A DNA stretch of 64,000 nt from Ensifer sp. PDNC004 (lineage in GTDB: Bacteria; Pseudomonadota; Alphaproteobacteria; Rhizobiales; Rhizobiaceae), in contig NZ_CP070352.1 in the NCBI RefSeq assembly GCF_016919405.1, forward strand, positions 62,001-126,000, written 5' to 3'. Numbering within the stretch: the stretch's first letter is position 1; each line of letters begins with the position of its first letter. The position numbers were made by a program, and so were the translations under genes. Under the pieces are notes generated by a model. The model did no database searches. It was not told where the DNA came from and saw only the letters and a list, made by a program, of their open reading frames with translations. Shown piece after piece: positions 61,851-64,000 of the stretch.

Positions 61851-63109
61851 CGACGCGCCTCCTGCGATGCGGCCGCTGCCACATCACCTTCGGCCGCCTC
61901 GGCCGACACCATCGATACCGCCTGCGGGTCCACCTCCATACCGGGTCGCACGAGGCCCTTGAGAATGATCTTTTCACCCGGCTTGAGACCGCTTGAGACC
62001 ACACGCAAGCCGTCGATCATCGGCCCCAGCTCGATCGGCCGGTATTCAGCCTTGTTCTCAGGCCCAAGGGCCAGCACGTAGCGGCGCCCCTGATCGGTAC
62101 CGATCGCCTGATCGTCGATCAGAACGGTGCGGGCGGGCTCGGCTGTCACCAGGTTCACCCGTGCAAAAAGGCCGGGCGCGAGCAGTCCGTCCGGGTTCGC
62201 GACGATCGCGCGGGCCCGGATCGTGCCGGTGCTGCGTTCGACCTGGTTGCTGATGAAATCGAGAACGCCGGCATGGGGGAAACCGGTATCCGTCATGACG
62301 CCAATCCCGACGGGCAGCGTCTCGGTGGCGCCTTCTCCCTTGTCAGGCCGCGCTCGCCCGACAAAATCGAGAAACGTCGCCTCGTCTATGTCGAAGTAGA
62401 CATAAAGCGGGTCCATCGAAACGATGGTGGTCAGGAGCGTGGCGGCGCCGGCATTGCCCCCTGAAACCAGGTTGCCTTCGGTCACTCGCACGCGATCGAC
62501 CCGCCCACCGATCGGAGCCACGACGCGGGTGAAGGAGAGATCGAGCTCTGCCGCAGCCACTGCCGCCTTGGCAATTTCGACCTCGGCCTGCCGTTGGCGC
62601 TGGACGGCTTCGGCATCGTCATAGGTCTTGCGCGACACGGTTCCGTTCGGAACCAGGGTTTTGGCGCGCTGGAACGCGATGTCGGCGTGATCGAGCAGGA
62701 CGATCGCCTGTTTCAACCGCGCCGTGGCGGCGTCCAGGGCGACCTGGAACGGTCGCGGATCTATCTGAAACAGGATCTGTCCTGCTTTCACGAGCGCGCC
62801 TTCGGGAACACTGACGCTGTCGACGGCGCCGCCGACGCGCGGACGCAGTTCAACGGATTTTGCCGCCTCGAAATGGCCCGTGAATTCCACCGCCGGCGCG
62901 ACCTCGCGCGTGACGACCTCGGCGACCGGAACCTTGGGCATGGGCGCACCCGTGGTACCGGTCGCCGCGACTGCCTCGGACGCACTGGTCGAGGAGGCAA
63001 GCGCAAGAAGGCGTTTGGCGAAGGTTCCCGCTCCATCGTTGTTGACAAGGGCAAGCCCCCCAACGGCTGCGATACCGGCTAGAAACAGGGCGGCGGCCTT
63101 TTTACGCAT
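61847..63109 (-). CDS. RND efflux membrane-fusion protein
   Basis: 420 residues starting MRKKAAALFLAGIAAVGGLALV (signal/anchor). The AcrA/MexE-type order is present: lipoyl half RVGGAVDSVSVPEGALVKAGQILFQIDPRPFQ, short coiled-coil hairpin, LSFTRVVAPIGGRVDRVRVTEGNLV, then beta-barrel and membrane-proximal domains (LLIDDQAIGTDQGRRYV-like). AAGGTGAA precedes the ATG. First gene of a two-gene operon with the RND transporter. Confidence 0.95.
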   Translation of the reverse strand: MRKKAAALFLAGIAAVGGLALVNNDGAGTFAKRLLALASSTSASEAVAATGTTGAPMPKVPVAEVVTREVAPAVEFTGHFEAAKSVELRPRVGGAVDSVSVPEGALVKAGQILFQIDPRPFQVALDAATARLKQAIVLLDHADIAFQRAKTLVPNGTVSRKTYDDAEAVQRQRQAEVEIAKAAVAAAELDLSFTRVVAPIGGRVDRVRVTEGNLVSGGNAGAATLLTTIVSMDPLYVYFDIDEATFLDFVGRARPDKGEGATETLPVGIGVMTDTGFPHAGVLDFISNQVERSTGTIRARAIVANPDGLLAPGLFARVNLVTAEPARTVLIDDQAIGTDQGRRYVLALGPENKAEYRPIELGPMIDGLRVVSSGLKPGEKIILKGLVRPGMEVDPQAVSMVSAEAAEGDVAAAASQEARR

Positions 63110-63592
63110 TCTCGTTCACCTTCATTTGTTCACGCGCCCGGCCGGAGTGGCCACGGCAACGATCAGTTCTTCGCGAAGGTGCGGTTTCCAACGATGGAAA
63201 GGTCAAGACCTCCAGAAATTTCTTTCGCTTACCCTGATGCGAATGATCAGGATCTGCCGGAAAGAGATTGGAAAATCTGCATTTTCGTCTTGTGTATTCT
63301 TAGCGGCCGGCACTCCGGTAGGGGAGCCGCCGCGCACGATTGAGCCGTGCTCTCCGCTGGGGCGCCACGCCACTCTCATTGGTGCCGTCGCGCCGAAAGT
63401 CCCGCCAGGCGATCGGTGCAGCTTCGCCGTCGCATTCAGAGCCTACGGCATCCGAACCCAAAAGCGTCGGCCGTAATCCGACACCCCTTGACCTTACCAG
63501 CGCTGGAAGCCGCAGCCTGCGGGCATTTCCGCTTGCCGCCGTCAGAAGCCGGCCGGCGAGCGGATCCGAACTCTCATGAGGAAACATTTGAT
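63110..63592. other. Divergent intergenic region, no gene seen
   Basis: 483 bp between the RND operon and the ferredoxin-domain gene. Overlapping short frames were read on both strands and none has a ribosome site with protein-like content. It probably holds the two divergent promoters. Confidence 0.55.
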
Positions 63593-64000
63593 ATGACCGT
63601 CAAACGCATAGACATACGATCGGCGCGGACAAACCTGGAGGTGCATGCCGACCAGACCATTCTCGACGCCGCGCTCGCGGCCAAGCTTCCTTACCCCCAT
63701 GGCTGCAGGTCCGGGCGGTGCGGCGCTTGCAAGTCTCGGCTGATCGAAGGCGAGGTGGAGCTGCTCCAGCATTCGCTCTTCGCTCTCACCGATGAGGAGA
63801 AAGCCGGCGGCCTTATCCTCGCCTGTCGGGCGCTTCCCGTAACGGACACTGCCGTGGCATGGCTTGGAAACGGCGAAGAAGATACGCCTCAGTCGCCCCA
63901 ACTGCTAAACGGCATCGTGACGCATCTGGAGGACCTCACGCACGACATCAAGCTGGTGCGCATCGATGCCGTGGGTGGGGCGAGTTCGCGCTTCGTCGCG
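63593..64000 (+). CDS. [2Fe-2S] ferredoxin-domain oxidoreductase (oxygenase reductase-like), 3' end outside window
   Basis: ATG 63593 with GAGGAAA ten bases upstream; 136 codons are visible with no stop. The N-terminal plant-type ferredoxin domain has the cluster cysteines in PYPHGCRSGRCGACKSRLIEG (C-x4-C-x2-C) and the fourth in LACRALP. The following NGIVTHLEDLTHDIKLVRI is the start of an FAD-binding ferredoxin-reductase domain. This is the layout of reductase components of multicomponent oxygenases. Partner genes are not visible. Confidence 0.88.
   Translation, partial: MTVKRIDIRSARTNLEVHADQTILDAALAAKLPYPHGCRSGRCGACKSRLIEGEVELLQHSLFALTDEEKAGGLILACRALPVTDTAVAWLGNGEEDTPQSPQLLNGIVTHLEDLTHDIKLVRIDAVGGASSRFVA

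Noticed and set aside
1..64000. tRNA, rRNA, CRISPR arrays, phage or transposase genes
   Set aside because: Looked for characteristic sequences and repeats on both strands; none could be supported.

Overview
The window is high-GC alphaproteobacterial DNA, most like a Rhizobiales/Rhizobiaceae chromosome or megaplasmid (Ensifer/Sinorhizobium-like). The reasons are the gene content and order of the denitrification block (norEFCBQD, hemN, nnrS, nirK-nirV-nnrR, nnrU), a 49-bp palindromic intergenic repeat of a type I associate with rhizobia, and a RIME-like element. No rRNA, tRNA, CRISPR array or intact insertion sequence was seen. Both window ends cut a gene: an AraC-type regulator on the left and a [2Fe-2S] ferredoxin-domain protein on the right.

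Layout. 1-11.4 kb holds an AraC regulator with a TonB-dependent siderophore receptor, a two-component pair with an exported GlcG/HbpS-like protein, an EmrAB-type multidrug pump with a LysR regulator, and an exported cyclase-family hydrolase. 11.5-33.3 kb is an anaerobic respiration island. It starts with a NUDIX hydrolase, then O2-independent ubiquinone genes ubiTUV with a UbiD/UbiX pair. Next come nnrU, a hemerythrin-like gene, a 51-residue membrane protein, norEFCBQD, hemN, a block of DUF2249 proteins with a polytopic NnrS-like protein and a DUF59 protein, nnrS, nirK, nirV and a cysteine-free Crp/Fnr regulator (nnrR). Seven or eight TTG-N8-CAA palindromes of the Crp/Fnr type sit in front of these units, so quinone synthesis, heme synthesis and nitrite/NO reduction look like one regulon. 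Within the window the pathway covers nitrite to N2O only.

33.5-45.1 kb is ordinary accessory DNA: a YtcA/HlyD/FUSC/outer-membrane-lipoprotein efflux operon, two LysR regulators, DMT, SMR and TauE transporters, small ORFs and a GNAT acetyltransferase.

45.2-58.6 kb is the most unusual part: a peptide-export island. Two paralogous regulators of an unrecognised family flank a decayed region. They are followed by an NHLM-bacteriocin-type exporter (shortened membrane-fusion protein, C39-peptidase ABC transporter, second ABC transporter), a 47-residue precursor with a double-glycine leader and an 18-residue basic core, a terminator, and a two-lobed GNAT-like protein. Convergent to this lies a second, strongly diverged exporter pair. 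In it one subunit has lost the Walker A lysine, the catalytic glutamate and the H-loop histidine but keeps LSGGQ, while its partner keeps those three and has lost the signature. Together they would form exactly one complete ATP site. A divergent 57-residue gene encodes only the N-terminal anchor of the membrane-fusion protein. No recognisable peptide-modifying enzyme other than the GNAT-like protein is present.

58.7-64 kb contains an RND efflux pump (membrane-fusion protein plus HAE1-type transporter) and the start of a ferredoxin-domain reductase. All functional calls come from reading motifs and gene order; no database search was run.
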